From NCBI RefSeq assembly GCF_043290135.1, contig NC_134700.1:158501053-158565052 (forward strand): DNA of 64,000 nt, written 5' to 3'. Numbering within the stretch: position 1 is the first letter of the stretch; the number at the start of each line of letters is the position of its first letter. The DNA is from Rhipicephalus microplus. Its lineage: Eukaryota; Arthropoda; Arachnida; Ixodida; Ixodidae. A model generated the notes under the pieces. It searched no databases. It was given only the letters and a program-made list of their open reading frames with translations, and was not told the origin of the DNA. Made by a program: the position numbers and the translations under genes. This document shows positions 1 through 10,294 of the stretch, piece by piece.

Positions 1-410
1 ACACATTCATAGTGCCTTGATTTTTAATGACTGAAAATTGTGTGTCTGAAGACATATTAGTATTCGCGGTGATTTTTTGTTGCCAAATATAAAACGGCGA
101 CTACATTATGGTCTGTAAATGAAGTTCTAGCGTCCTCAACAAAAATTCAAATTTCTTGCTCATTAAGGCTTACTCCCAAACAGTAAATTCATTTATCTTG
201 TTTAGCTGAGCGCATTCTGGTGCCTTTTTTTGTCCATGTAGAATAAAACGTCATCAGGATGACTAATTATGTTTACAGCGTAATCTGTTGTGAGCTCCAA
301 ACAACAGCCGACTTCGGTACAGTTTTTACCGCCGCCGTGCAGTTGTCAGACATAAAAATTGATATTTAAATAAAACGCGTGGGTTGTGTCGGATCATATG
401 AGTGACATTG
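1..410. other. Unassigned AT-rich intergenic DNA
   Basis: No ORF, repeat or RNA signature was recognised here. It lies just left of the point (near 415) where similarity to the 57.7-kb region begins. Confidence 0.4.
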
Positions 411-579
411 CAGGTACACTATATACCAAAGAGCTATATACGCCAGTGCTCTGAACTTCTCAAACCATGCGTCACATGATGTGAATTATCCGACCAGGAG
501 GTGATTTAAAGCTTTCCACCCATTCAGAAAACTTTAGTCATACTTTATTCCTTTTCACCATCTATATTATTCATCAAAA

Positions 580-626
580 CAAAATGGGCAACTTGCATAC
601 ATGACAGATCTTGACATATAGTTCAT

Positions 627-685
<59 letters not shown>

Positions 686-1630
686 GAGCTTGCCACTGAT
701 ATTCAAGGCCTCAGCCACTATGTTACATGATCATTAGCTACAACAACATTAGCTACAACGTAGGCGTGCGTTCTATCTTACAAACGTATTGAGTGTACCT
801 CACCACTTCGCACAATGATGATGATTACGACTTAGTAGGCACCTCGCAACAGCACTCACAGTAGTCCCTGTAACAGAATTAACGATGGGCTCGATGAAAA
901 AATTACTTCCAGCTAACACTGCGACCGGGAACAGTTCTTCCATGAGCCCGCTAGATAAACAAAAGCCTGAAAAGAAAAAAGGGCAACTTCGCACTATGTG
1001 TGCAAAGCAAGGAGAAAAAGCGTATCTTGACAGCCTTTTTTACCTTCCTGTATTTCTATCTTTTATTTCTCTCTGCTTCTTGCATCTCTTTCTGTTTTGG
1101 TTTTTGTTATTTCTACCTGTTTGTTAATTCTGTCTATATAACATCCCTCTCTCCCTTCCTTCATATCTCTTTCACTTTCTATTTCTCACTTTCCTTCGTA
1201 TCTCTTCGTTCTTCTTACTGCTTTGCTCTCTCTATCTCTTCTTCGTATCCTTTTATCGTTTTCTTCATCTTTTTATGTATTTTTTGTCTTTTCATGTATT
1301 GCTGACTTCACTGCGTTTTTTTTTCTGGTGTCTTTCTTTCCCAGCTCTTTCTTTATGTCCCTTTCTTGCTCACTGTTTTTTTTCTATCTTTTTGTTTCAT
1401 TCGATATTTTTTCAAGCGTTCGTTTGGCACTTGCACCGGCTGGACACGGTAGCGGAGTTTGCCCCATACCTGACGAGTTTTCGCACGACTGGGCAGTAGT
1501 TATTAACAGCTCGAACAGTTTCCCATTAAAGAGGATGGAAGGGGTGGGCCCTTTCATGATGATGATAGTTCATTACGATGAAGCGCAAGTTACCGAATGC
1601 TTCAACAAGCTTCTCTGTCAGAACGCGGAG
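580..1630. other. Copy-A-only block with polypyrimidine tract
   Basis: This block is missing from copy B, where the flanks join near 57850. It contains a TTTA microsatellite and, at about 1020-1435, a T/C-rich tract of roughly 410 bp. Long open frames here are Phe/Leu/Ser-rich translations of the tract and are not genes. Confidence 0.5.
625..685. repeat. (TTTA)n microsatellite
   Basis: Uninterrupted ATTT units over 61 bp. Confidence 0.95.
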
Positions 1631-2173
1631 CCAAGGAGCCAAACTTTGCGGTTGGTGATGGCGTACGGATTAAATTACTAATAGTTCATGGACAGATCTC
1701 TAAACTGTCTTCCGCACCCAAAAATATTATGGAAATGTGTGGACAGGCCCCGTAGGGAACATGGGCGGCTGTGCATGAAAGGCGTTTAAGCTCGCTGTTC
1801 ATCCTGCAACTGCCAGGAAAACGAAACGCGACACTGTCACTAACTGGTCATATGCATCCAATCAAGTCAAGCAGCACAGCTCGGCCCATTAAGTGTGAAT
1901 AGCCGGCAGCCACTCGCTGCAGCGAGCACGCAAGTCCAAACTTCTCGAGGTGCGAAGAACGCGTAAACAGGTACCTTTTGTACACTTTTCTTTTCCACCC
2001 CGTTGTTATACTATATTTTACATAGCTACGCCATGCTCCAACTTTGTTTGGCACAGATGGACGGTTTTTCGCGATTGTCGAACACGGCCATCAAGCTTCA
2101 AAAGCTGCGCTGTTGAAACTGGAATTATAAAATGCGAAGCAAGCTTCCTTGCGCACTGCAGGCACTTTGACAA

Positions 2174-2205
2174 TCTATCTATCTGTCTATCTATCTATCT
2201 ATCTT

Positions 2206-2248
<43 letters not shown>

Positions 2249-2249
2249 C
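2174..2249. repeat. (ATCT)n microsatellite
   Basis: ATCT units with single-base interruptions (CTGT, CTTT). The corresponding array in copy B, at 58405-58451, is shorter. Confidence 0.9.
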
Positions 2250-2551
2250 TACAAACCACCTAGATAAAGGTGCTCTCGCGATCACCCCCTTTAACTCGGA
2301 TAAACCAAATAAGTATGAGAGAGTGAATGGTTTCTGGGTCTGGAAATATCAGAATCAGTTTTTTTTTCTTTCGGTGCCTTTATTCGGGGCTACATACCAG
2401 GGATTTTTTCTTCGCTATTGAGGAATTTAACAATCAGTCTAGAAGAACATCTAGCTAAATTCTTCCTCTTTTAAATATCTCAATATTACCTCGTACTGAA
2501 ATTTGCTATATTAGTTATTTCTAGGTTATATGAGCAGTATGCTGGTGGATA

Positions 2552-2780
2552 TTGGGGCTTTCACGTCTCAAACCACGATATATGATTACGAGAAATGCCG
2601 TAGTGGAGGGCTCCGGAAATTTCGACCACCTGGGGTTATTTAACGTGCACCGAAATCTGAGCACGCAGGCCTACAGCATTTTCGCCTACACCGACGATGC
2701 AGCCGCCGCAGCTGTTATTAGATCCCCCGACCTGTGGGTCAGCAGCCGATTATACCTTATGACCACCATGGCGGGGCTAT
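2552..2780 (-). mobile_element. Ruka-like SINE, diverged, full length
   Basis: Read on the minus strand it starts GCCCCGCCATGGTGGTC and keeps the order of the intact copies: tRNA-like head, the GGAGGCG..AAATG core, AACCCCAGGTGGTCG, GGAGCCCTCCACTACGGC and the tail near 2560. The B-box region is decayed. The 5' (tail-side) part is shared with copy B at 58752-58901, so this insertion predates the segmental duplication. Confidence 0.8.
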
Positions 2781-2837
2781 GAGTGAAGTATATATACCGA
2801 AAAAATTCCCGCACCACTCGGACAATTCCCTGCATTG

Positions 2838-2950
2838 TGTATGAGCCGTCACAGGAGAAGAACAATCAATGTCAGGGTTTCAGCAGGAATCGAGCCCTAG
2901 TGTAATGCGTGGCAATCAAGTGTTTACCACATAGCCACGCTAGGTCTTGG
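2838..2950 (-). repeat. tRNA-like SINE head (unclassified)
   Basis: The minus strand contains GCGTGGCTATGTGGTAAA (A-box-like), then GGGCTCGATTCCTGC (B-box-like). It resembles the heads at 9085-9180 and 62865-62970. The family was not recognised. Confidence 0.35.
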
Positions 2951-3610
2951 AAGTGCTTTTCAAGTAAACGAAACATCAATTGTGGTTGCAGTTCTGGCTA
3001 CCCAATTTAATAAATATTATATTTGTGCTCCTACGATATAGCCCTCGCGTTGGAATAATGTCGATTGTAGTTATAGTAGGCACCATCCGTTGAAGTTGAT
3101 TAATGTAGCGGTGTCCAGGGATATACCACGCTCCGAGCACGAGCGCTTCATATCAGCTAACCGCTTCAGGTGTTTCTAATTTTCATGTTGCCATGGGCAT
3201 AGTTACGCAAATCCAAATACACCTTTAAACATATATGCCTTTAAACGTACGTCTGTGCGTGCGTTTGTACATATGCTAGGCACATCGTAACATTTTACAC
3301 AGTCACCTCCCATTCGCATGCTTCACAGGACACCAATTTTCCAATGTACGAGGAACCCGCCGAATTTTCGGTACATATATACACCGAATCTTCTCTCCCC
3401 CAACAGCAATAGTGTAATATATACATCAGAACAATGTTACACAAAGACTAGAAGGCACAAACGATTTATATAGGGGAAGTTGCCTAAGAAAATGAAAGAG
3501 GTAAAGATTAACAGCATACATTATTATATGAAGTTATAAAAACAGACACAAATTGGAAAGAAAGCAAGAATATATTCCCCTATTGCACTTCCTCACGTAA
3601 CTGCATGCAA
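2951..3610. other. Unassigned spacer
   Basis: AT-rich sequence without a supportable gene or repeat. It is absent from copy B because of the 2.9-kb indel. Confidence 0.4.
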
Positions 3611-3619
3611 CTTGCTGAG

Positions 3620-5280
3620 CTAGTTTTTCGTAGAGGGCCGAATTCCCCGTGGTACGTTTTCACATGCCTTCACTCCGTCATCCATGCCGGCTTTCAGTTG
3701 CCCGAGCGCAAGATCCACGATGGCGCTGAAGGTCATTCCTGAAAATCCTCCTTTCGTGAGGCGCAAATGACTGAGAACCTCTCAGATCTCGGTCTCACTG
3801 AGGTCCGGCTGTCGCTTCATTGCCATGCGGACAATACGAGATATTTGCATATCCGTACTGCTCTTCACTGCATTTCCCTGGCTCTACCTCACCGATACGA
3901 CGTCTGTGCATGCTTCAGCAGATTTCTTACAGCCGGACACTTCGTGCACCTCTTGCGCAAGCAGCGGCGTTTCCGACCTCGAGAACTGCCTGCCCACCTT
4001 TTTCAATGGCCGAGATTTTGGTCCTACCGGATGCGTCATCAGCTTGTTTTCCGCTATAGGACGGGCTGGTAGATTCTTCTGCCGCAGTGGTGGCCGTGGC
4101 TGTGGCGGGCTAACCCGGTCATCGGCCCTGTGCTTCTCGACCGGCTTCCGCTCCCTCGACGTGGTGCGGTTGCTGGCTCCATGCTGTGGTGTAGCTGTTT
4201 GAGGCTTTGCGAGAAGCTGTTTGATCTTTCAACGCAGCTGCTGTATTTCGCGGCCCTGGTTCTGTCGGATATTTTTCAGCCGCTCTCTGAGCTTCTTGAC
4301 CTCTGCGTCTCGACTTTGCAGTGTCAAATTCGCCTTCAAGCACCGACAAGCTTGTGACTCATCTGTCTGTGTGTCGGCATGTGATGTTTTTTGCACAGCT
4401 TGTACAGCTCGCGAGTAGTAAGATAGCGGTGTTTGACAAGAGGCGTCCTTGAGTCGATGTTTTGCTTCTTCGGGTTGCTCTTCGACGGCTGACTCGTAGC
4501 AGCTGCTGCTCGTCGAGCTGCAAGGCTCGCACTCCGGTTCGCTGTCGTCCGCGTGCTGGAGGCCGTCATAGCTCGATCCACTTGAATGGAGGCCGTGCCC
4601 GTGCTCCTCCTGGGTATTTGGCAAGTCGCTGCAGTCACATTTTCCCCGTCTAGCCCTTCGTGGCACACAAGCGTGCACCGACCTTCTTGAACTCGTTCAA
4701 ATTCCGGCATGCAGTCCATAAAGGCAGTCAAGGTCCCATACGCATGGATCACATACTGAACCTGCGATGGCCTCAGTGCGCTGAGAAGGTCTTTTTCAAG
4801 CGACGGTCCGTTCTTCTTCAGATATTTTCGCAGCAGTCTCGAAATATTCGCCGCATCGCAGTCGGAGAGAGCGTCCGACATGGCTTCCACACTAGTGATA
4901 CGAGTACCTTCAGAGTTGAAACTGCTCGAGTCCACGGCAGATTTTTTCGGGCTGTCTTTCCATTCACTACCACTCAATGGCTCGACGCTGCGAGGGAATG
5001 GTTTAGCTGTGTGCATGTCACTCCCCGCTTTCTCTGCTTTCAAATCTCTTGAGCAGAGCTTGCAAGCCGCTCTTTTGGTCTGGCCATCAGAATTGCCGCC
5101 ACGCAGAACACGTTGCTGACTCTTTTGCTGCTCTTCAAGACTGGTGGACTGCTCCGGTAGGTCCGCCTTCCTGCGGGATGGCTGGTCTCTAAAAGCCCTG
5201 CTTGTCGAAGTGAAAGACCGCCTCGTCTTGGCTTTAGACTTCTTCCTTTCGGCGCGTTTGAAAGCAGCGTAAGGTGGCAT
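3620..5280 (-). pseudogene. Unknown tick protein, copy 1 (frameshifted)
   Basis: The longest open frame runs from the ATG at 5280 to 4336. A second frame (4678-4229) continues the similarity after a frame shift near 4630, and the C-terminal part to 3620 is broken again. The N-terminus is basic (MPPYAAFKRAERKKSKAK). Residues about 150-195 look like a small helical or winged-helix-like segment (LLRKYLKKNGPSLEKDLLSA). Further on come a Ser/Cys/acidic stretch (EPCSSTSSSCYESAVEE), a DTQTD motif of the kind dynein light chain LC8 can bind, a short coiled-coil-like run (VKKLRERLKNI) and a C-terminal GGFSGMTFSAIVDLALGQLKA segment. Copy 2 at 49091-50686 has the same order, so this was once a real protein. 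No introns are visible. The family is not recognised and the function is unknown. Confidence 0.6.
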
Positions 5281-5464
5281 CTCTAGTCAGGCTCTGGTGG
5301 AGAACATGAAGCTTCGGCAGCACAAGTTCTGGCAGGATCGTTTCGACTGGGTCCGTGGAACGATCTGGCCACAAGCAGCACGCGCAACTCGCGCCTGGCT
5401 TGCCCCCCACCGGAAGTCTATAATGTTGATGATGATTAGTATCGAGCTGCAGAATGAAACCCAA

Positions 5465-5616
5465 GCAACATTTTACATCGAAAGCTGTTACCAGATTGTG
5501 TCCGTAACCACTATCGCACGAAATACGAAGAAAACCTAGTACCAAGAACACAGTGGGTCTCGAACGCGGCTGCATAGCGTACCAGCTCAGTGTTCTACAA
5601 CTGAGCCACGCCGGGT
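5465..5616 (-). mobile_element. tRNA-derived SINE (second family)
   Basis: On the minus strand it starts CCCGGCGTGGCTCAGTTG (A box) and has GCGTTCGAGACCC (B box) about 35 bp later. The tail includes GGTTACGGACACAATC. It abuts a T9 run on the left of the next unit. Head and tail layout fit a tick tRNA-derived SINE, but I cannot name it securely. Confidence 0.6.
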
Positions 5617-6129
5617 TTTTTTTTACTACAAGCCACACTGGTGCTGGGGACTTGTTCGCAAACTTTCTTTAGGCAGACCTAATTTCTGGAAAAGAATCGC
5701 GTTAATATTAATAATAAAGCGTTTTAGAACAGCAGAAGAACAACCAGGCGTCGCACAATGCGAATATCGTAACGAGGGGGTCTTCCAACGCTCTAGCTCA
5801 TTACAAAAGCTCGTTCTTGATCACATAGTAATTGTGGTGCGTACCCACTTCAGGCATTCTTTTTGTTTCTTTGAATGTAATAAATACCTGGCAATTTTAT
5901 CTCACATTGGCTCACACTAACCCATAACGTAACGGTTTTAATGACCATGGATCGTTGACAGAAAAATAAAAAAAACTGAAAAGAAGCGTCGGTGCGCTGT
6001 GAAGACAATAAGTACAAGGAAGAAATTTATAATGGCGCCGGAAAAAACGGTCCCTGAACAGAAAAAGTGGATGACGGTGTGCAGACGAAGGACATGGACA
6101 AAAGAAGGAACATTCAAAACGACACAGCG
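5617..6129. other. Duplicated spacer, possible Penelope 3' region
   Basis: Shared with copy B (58905-59690), which has an extra block at about 59134-59405. There is no clear ORF. By position and composition it may be the 3' part of the Penelope element that follows. Confidence 0.35.
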
Positions 6130-7160
6130 CTAACTTTCAACAACAGTTCATTACATGCAGATCTCGCTAGTATATCAACTCCCTCAACGCCACACGTCAC
6201 ATGTGCATAGCTCTCACAACGATAAATTGTAATCAATTCGCAAAAATCAACACATCACAACGCTGTATCGCACGCATTTTTTTTTCTAATGCGTAACAAA
6301 AAAAACGGTTATCGCGAATACAAGTATTTGTCAAAATCACTGATGAACTGCTCGCACAAGCACCACCAAACGATGAAATTCTGCCAGCCTCCATTATCAA
6401 CCCCATCATATCCCACCTACTTCGACTTCTACTCATGGTGAACGGTTTTTTTTAATCTTGGTGTGCATTTACATCTATCACAATGAGGGGAAAGAAAACC
6501 ACCAGGAGAATGATTACTTTGTTATTATGCTCACGCAATTGGTATTTTATCCATACGTCCGCTATAGCACTTTCCACAAGTAAGTCGAATACGGTATACA
6601 ACACTCGTGCTGCATTCAACATATTTCTTTCTATGCTTCTTTTCGCATACAGCCTTTGTTATCCAGTCTGGTCTTGTGCTTCTGCATAGACACACCAATT
6701 TACTGTGCGCATACAAAACTTCATGTGTGTCACAATTTTCCGCGATCTTCCTTAAACTAGTGAGATGGCTTATGTATGTATGGGATGATAACAAAGTTTC
6801 TCCTGCTTCAGCTTGCCCTATCCACATCCACCCACCTTTTCTCTAGCGCTTTTCTGAGCAATCCTCCTGCGGCTGACACGACGAGGCTCTTTGGGTAACT
6901 GGCATCGCTCAACCACGAAACCTCTTGTCTGAAACTTTCATTCATGAGCCACTGGCAAGACTTCTTCAGTACCTCACCCAAGTACATATTCTCGATTAAC
7001 CGTTCTACAAGATCAGTATGCACGGAGTGTAACTGTAACCACAGTTTATTAGCTTTGGGTTCATGATGCCAGCAAGTGTTTTCATCAAATTGAAACTTAA
7101 TGTCATGAAATTTGATTCTTTAGTCACGTGGCAATTCAAAAGTCACTTCAGATGGCTTCT
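6130..7160 (-). mobile_element. Penelope-like retroelement fragment (copy A)
   Basis: Minus-strand translations, in several frames with stops, give the C-terminal third of a Penelope-like element. At 7023-6808 is the end of the RT region (QEVSWLSDASYPKSLV...LLRKALEKRW). Then come a proline/histidine-rich IPYIHKPSH motif, a cysteine/histidine linker (CEKKHRKKYVEC, 6700-6660) and the start of a GIY-YIG endonuclease (VVYRIRLTCGKCYSG). The RT catalytic core is missing, and stops make it non-functional. The same fragment is in copy B at 59680-60695. The GIY-YIG region sets this apart from LINE elements. Confidence 0.7.
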
Positions 7161-7165
7161 TGTTC

Positions 7166-7218
7166 TTATGTGGGGTTTAACGTCCCAAAACCACCATTTT
7201 ATTGTGAGGAGCATGGTA
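7166..7218 (-). mobile_element. Ruka tail fragment
   Basis: ATGTGGGGTTTAACGTCCC followed by AAAACCACCAT is the 3' end of Ruka on the minus strand. It is cut off by the adjacent microsatellite. The same fragment is at 60704-60754. Confidence 0.7.
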
Positions 7219-7219
7219 G

Positions 7220-7266
<47 letters not shown>
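7219..7266. repeat. (AT)n-(GT)n compound microsatellite
   Basis: TA repeats pass into GT repeats. Copy B has a longer, nearly pure GT array in this place (60755-60852). Confidence 0.9.
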
Positions 7267-7275
7267 TTGTATGTG

Positions 7276-7403
7276 TCTGCAGCGAGCAGCATCGCTAACG
7301 CCCGGCTCTGTCGGCTCGTGCTTCGGTTTCCTGCTGTGCCGGTCTCTGGACGGTTCTTCACGCTGTCTCGCGGCTGTCTTTAACGACTAGCGAACCTCGT
7401 CAC
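7276..7403 (+). repeat. Gypsy 5' LTR remnant and primer-binding site
   Basis: A GC-rich segment ends AACCTCGTCACA, followed by TTTGGTGGAGGGTGCTG. The same TGGTGGA primer-binding motif follows the LTRs at 15500 and 63935. Gag begins about 70 bp downstream. The LTR start has been replaced by the microsatellite. Confidence 0.55.
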
Positions 7404-7475
7404 ATTTGGTGGAGGGTGCTGTTTATCCCCATCGCTACACCCTAGAGCTGCGAAGCCATACGCTACCGCCCGTTA

Positions 7476-8477
7476 TGACTGACTACGCCAACCCATCGGC
7501 ACCTTCGCCCCAGTTCATCAACTGCCCTAGGCTACGGGACCCGGAGGTCTTCAGCGGTGCGGATGGGACCGACGTGGAAGACTGGCTGGAGCACTACGAA
7601 CTGGTGAGCGCCAATAATAAGTGGGGTGAAGCTGAAAAGCTGGGCCACGTCATATTTTATCTAACTGGCGTCGCCGAATCATAGTTTAAAACCACAAACC
7701 CAATATCTTCACATGGAGCGTCTTCAAGACGTCATGTGCTGAAGTGTTCGGTCGGCCGGCTATCCGCAAGCAGTGGGCAGAACAGAGCTTGCGCATACAC
7801 TATCAGCAGACTGGCGAAAACTTTACCAGCTACATTGAGGACGTCCTCGACCTTTGTCGACGTGCGAATGACACCATGCCCAAATCTGACAAGGTGAAGC
7901 ACATCGCGAAGGGCATCGACAAGGGCGCCTTTCAATTGCTCTTGGCTAGGAATCCGAGCACAGTTTCCGAAGTCGTCAGCTTGTTTATAGCTACGATGAT
8001 TTGAAGAAGCAACGCACTCTGACTCGGCAGCCTCAGCGTGGTGGTGAGTCACTGTCCAGTTTCGACACCATGTCTGACAATTCATCATTGCTTCAGCAAG
8101 TCCGAGCCTTCGTCCGTGAAGAAGTCGCCCACCAACTTTCCCTAGTGTCCTTTACTCAAGATCCTTCCACCAATCTACCTGCCCCGCTTCGCACCGTCAT
8201 TTAAGAAGAGGTTGTCCAATCTGTTCCCCTTGTGCGCCACGAGCCACCTCTATCTAGCCGTGTTCACTGCCCGCCTGTCGCGCAGCCGGTAGGCGCTCCT
8301 GTCACCTATCCACGAGCCGTGCAGCCTGTGGCCGCGCCCCTAACGTATGCAGCGCAGCCTGTGGCTCCTCTGGTCGCCTGTTCGCAAAAGATGCGGCCTG
8401 TAGCCGTGCCGCTCACATATGTAGACGCTGTGCGTGGGCTTCCGCAACCGCCCTTCCAGATCCCAGCTATGCCCTAG
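7476..8477 (+). pseudogene. gag: Gypsy gag relic (copy A)
   Basis: From ATG 7476 the frame reads MTDYANPSAPSPQF and contains FSGADGTDVEDWLEHYE, the typical N-terminal gag region of tick Ty3/gypsy elements. After a TAG near 7682 it continues in another frame (YIEDVLDLCRRANDTMPKSD) and then as a proline/valine-rich tail (AAPLTYAAQPVAPLVA). A stop also occurs near 8203, at the point where copy B has TAG. No CCHC knuckle survives; the sequence passes directly into an integrase C-terminal remnant at about 8480. Confidence 0.75.
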
Positions 8478-8479
8478 GG

Positions 8480-8692
8480 TCTCTTGTGTGGCTCGCCATT
8501 GCATGCCAAACTCCGGGACTCTCCTCAAAACTTGTCCCCCGGTACGAGGGGCCTTACACCGTTTTAGAGAAAACCTCTCCGGTTAATTTCCTAACTGAGC
8601 CATATTCCCGATTGGACGAAATCTGCCGGCGTACACATGACATCGTCCATGTTTCCCGCCTGAAACAGTACCATGATCGAGCCTCTGCCTGA
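8480..8692 (+). pseudogene. pol: Gypsy integrase C-terminal remnant (copy A)
   Basis: The frame 8486-8692 reads WLAIACQTPGLSSKLVPRYE, then GPYTVLEKTSPVNF and DIVHVSRLKQYHD. This is the GPY/F module and end of a gypsy integrase. It is joined directly to gag, with protease, RT, RNase H and the integrase core absent. Copy B has the same junction, so the deletion is older than the duplication. Confidence 0.75.
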
Positions 8693-8718
8693 AACTATTT
8701 AGGTCGCCATTTTTAGCT

Positions 8719-8739
8719 CGCATTGATCAATGATCAATG
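8719..8739. other. Short perfect palindrome
   Basis: GCATTGATCA-A-TGATCAATGC, ten-base arms with a one-base centre. It is largely preserved in copy B near 62568. No function is inferred. Confidence 0.7.
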
Positions 8740-9084
8740 CGCGCTATGCAGGTAATAGTCTTACATACGACGCTTCTTATGCATTACAACACAACTTTTT
8801 TCATGAACTGGCTAACCTCCCTGTCTTTCCGCCTAAATTTTCTTCCTCCTCCTTCCTTTTCATGAATACATTTAAGTCAATTGCATTGTATGGTTTGACG
8901 AACATAAGTGTCTAGGGGTGACATGACGTGACAATCATGCAATGTACGTCATGAAACTCCTTCCTTCAGTCATGTCTAACCACCAGCTGCGCTATGCGGC
9001 AATGAAGATACCCAGGAATCGCGACAACAGACATCGGCAGTTTGAAGTCTACATTCGCTGGCAAATCCGGCATCGGCAGCGCTG
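8740..9084. other. Duplicated noncoding spacer
   Basis: No gene. Copy B lacks 59 bp between two TCATGAA repeats (8801 and 8860). Confidence 0.6.
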
Positions 9085-9180
9085 ATCCGACGTCCGCAAA
9101 GAATAAAAATCAGGATCTCAACAGGAATTGAACCCAAATGTTTGGTGTAGCGGTCATGTATTCCATACCATAGAATCACG
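9085..9180 (-). repeat. tRNA-like SINE head (copy A)
   Basis: The minus strand gives TTGCGTGATTCTATGG and, downstream, GGGTTCAATTCCTGTTG, an A-box/B-box-like pair. Also at 62865-62970 in copy B. Confidence 0.4.
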
Positions 9181-9600
9181 CAAGATCTTAATTAAATCTG
9201 CTTTGGAAAAGGTACTGCGCATACAACTAGTTGGTGCAAAGCGAATATGGTTACAGTTATATCTAGGTTTATAACAAGGTAATAAATATGTACTTCTACT
9301 TTACTGACCCTCGTCATGTCGGGTTAACATCAGTTGTGGCTTCAGTGTCGGCTCCACTTTTTTATAACAGTCTCATAAACATTGTTGAAGCGTTTCTCGC
9401 CAACGGAGGAATGCCCTAACGAATGATTTTCCAATCATCGCATTGTAGCACGCACTTCGTTTCTATAAAACTTACGTCAGTGCCCTGACGTTAATGCAGG
9501 CGTTGTTGTAGGTCGCAAATTGTCCTTCAAACTTAAGTATAGTTGACGTGCCGACAAAAGCACGTTGACGAACCTTGTAAGACCTATCTAAAATAACATA
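9181..9600. other. Duplicated noncoding spacer
   Basis: No gene seen. Nearly the same sequence is at about 62971-63390. Confidence 0.6.
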
Positions 9601-9823
9601 AGAAATGCGGCATTGACGGGTACTTGCTGAATGCTTCGCATGAAACTGATTCCCACAGTTCTTTGGTCAGTCCCATTTTAACACGAAATTGCAGTTTCCT
9701 CGGTTCCACGAAGGCTTCAGCGACGTATTTCCATCACGGAAATACGTCAGCGACGTATTTCCATCAAAAAAATGTAAGCAATCACATGGGAACAAAAAAG
9801 TTCCTTCAACGGGCATGGAACCG

Positions 9824-9888
9824 ACGACCTCTCAATCCATTGCTACAAGTGCCGAGCCAGCTGGGCAACGGCCCCACATTCTAATTGA
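9824..9888 (-). repeat. tRNA-like head near right end of copy A
   Basis: On the minus strand GGGGCCGTTGCCCAGCTGG begins a tRNA-like fold, with GTCGGTTCCATGCCC as the B-box region. It repeats in copy B at about 63590-63660. Probably a SINE rather than a functional tRNA: the acceptor stem does not pair well. Confidence 0.4.
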
Positions 9889-9901
9889 TCTACAAACTCG
9901 C

Positions 9902-9906
<5 letters not shown>

Positions 9907-9972
<66 letters not shown>
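9907..9972. repeat. (AT)n-(AG)n compound microsatellite
   Basis: TA units followed by AG units. It marks the right end of copy A. Confidence 0.95.
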
Positions 9973-10195
9973 TGTAAAGAAGTGTATAATACCTAAGGGC
10001 TCGTTTTTCCGTGTCTTGACACAATATTAGTGAGATCTAACAGACAATACTGCCAAGGAATGTATTGGAGAAGTTATTAGAATCAATGTAATGTAAATAA
10101 GAAGAAAAAAAAGTGGGTGAAAAAATAACTTGCCGTGAGCAGTAATCTAACCGACGACCTTCGGATAAAGCGTTTGATGCTCTAACCACTGAGCT
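9973..10195 (-). mobile_element. tRNA-derived SINE (third family)
   Basis: The tRNA-like head is on the minus strand at 10195-10141 (TAGCTCAGTGGTTAGAGCA, then GTCGTCGGTTAGATTACTG). The body extends to 9973 (GAAGTGTATAATACCTAAGG at its end). A second copy is at 27859-28062 with a better B box (GTAGGTTCGATTCTTGC). Confidence 0.65.
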
Positions 10196-10242
10196 ATACC
10201 TCAGTGGTTAGAGCAGCGAACGCGTTATGCGAAGGTCGTAGG
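10151..10242. repeat. Inverted pair of SINE heads
   Basis: The head at 10151-10193 is repeated in inverted orientation at 10199-10242 (CTCAGTGGTTAGAGCAGCG ... GAAGGTCGTAGGTT) with a spacer of about 5 bp. The right arm stops where (AT)n begins. Confidence 0.8.
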
Positions 10243-10243
10243 T

Positions 10244-10291
<48 letters not shown>
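10243..10291. repeat. (AT)n microsatellite
   Basis: TA repeats between the SINE dimer and the inverted LTR fragment. Confidence 0.95.

Positions 10292-10294
<3 letters not shown>

Larger units (their letters stand above)
415..9906 (+). repeat. Segmental duplication, copy A
   Basis: From about 415 to the (AT)n tract at 9907 this sequence matches 57672-63683 in the same order and orientation, about 57 kb apart. Sampled stretches differ by scattered substitutions and small indels, for example the gag part at 7476-7680 against 61067-61280. Copy A has two blocks absent from B: about 580-1630 and about 2690-5630. B has blocks absent from A: a SINE at 61574-61806 and about 59134-59405. Both copies end on the right at an (AT)n microsatellite. 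It could instead be two insertions of one very large composite repeat; no terminal repeats or target-site duplication were found. Confidence 0.8.

Noticed and set aside
885..1681. Plus-strand frames rich in Phe, Leu and Ser
   Set aside because: They follow the polypyrimidine tract; composition explains the open frame.
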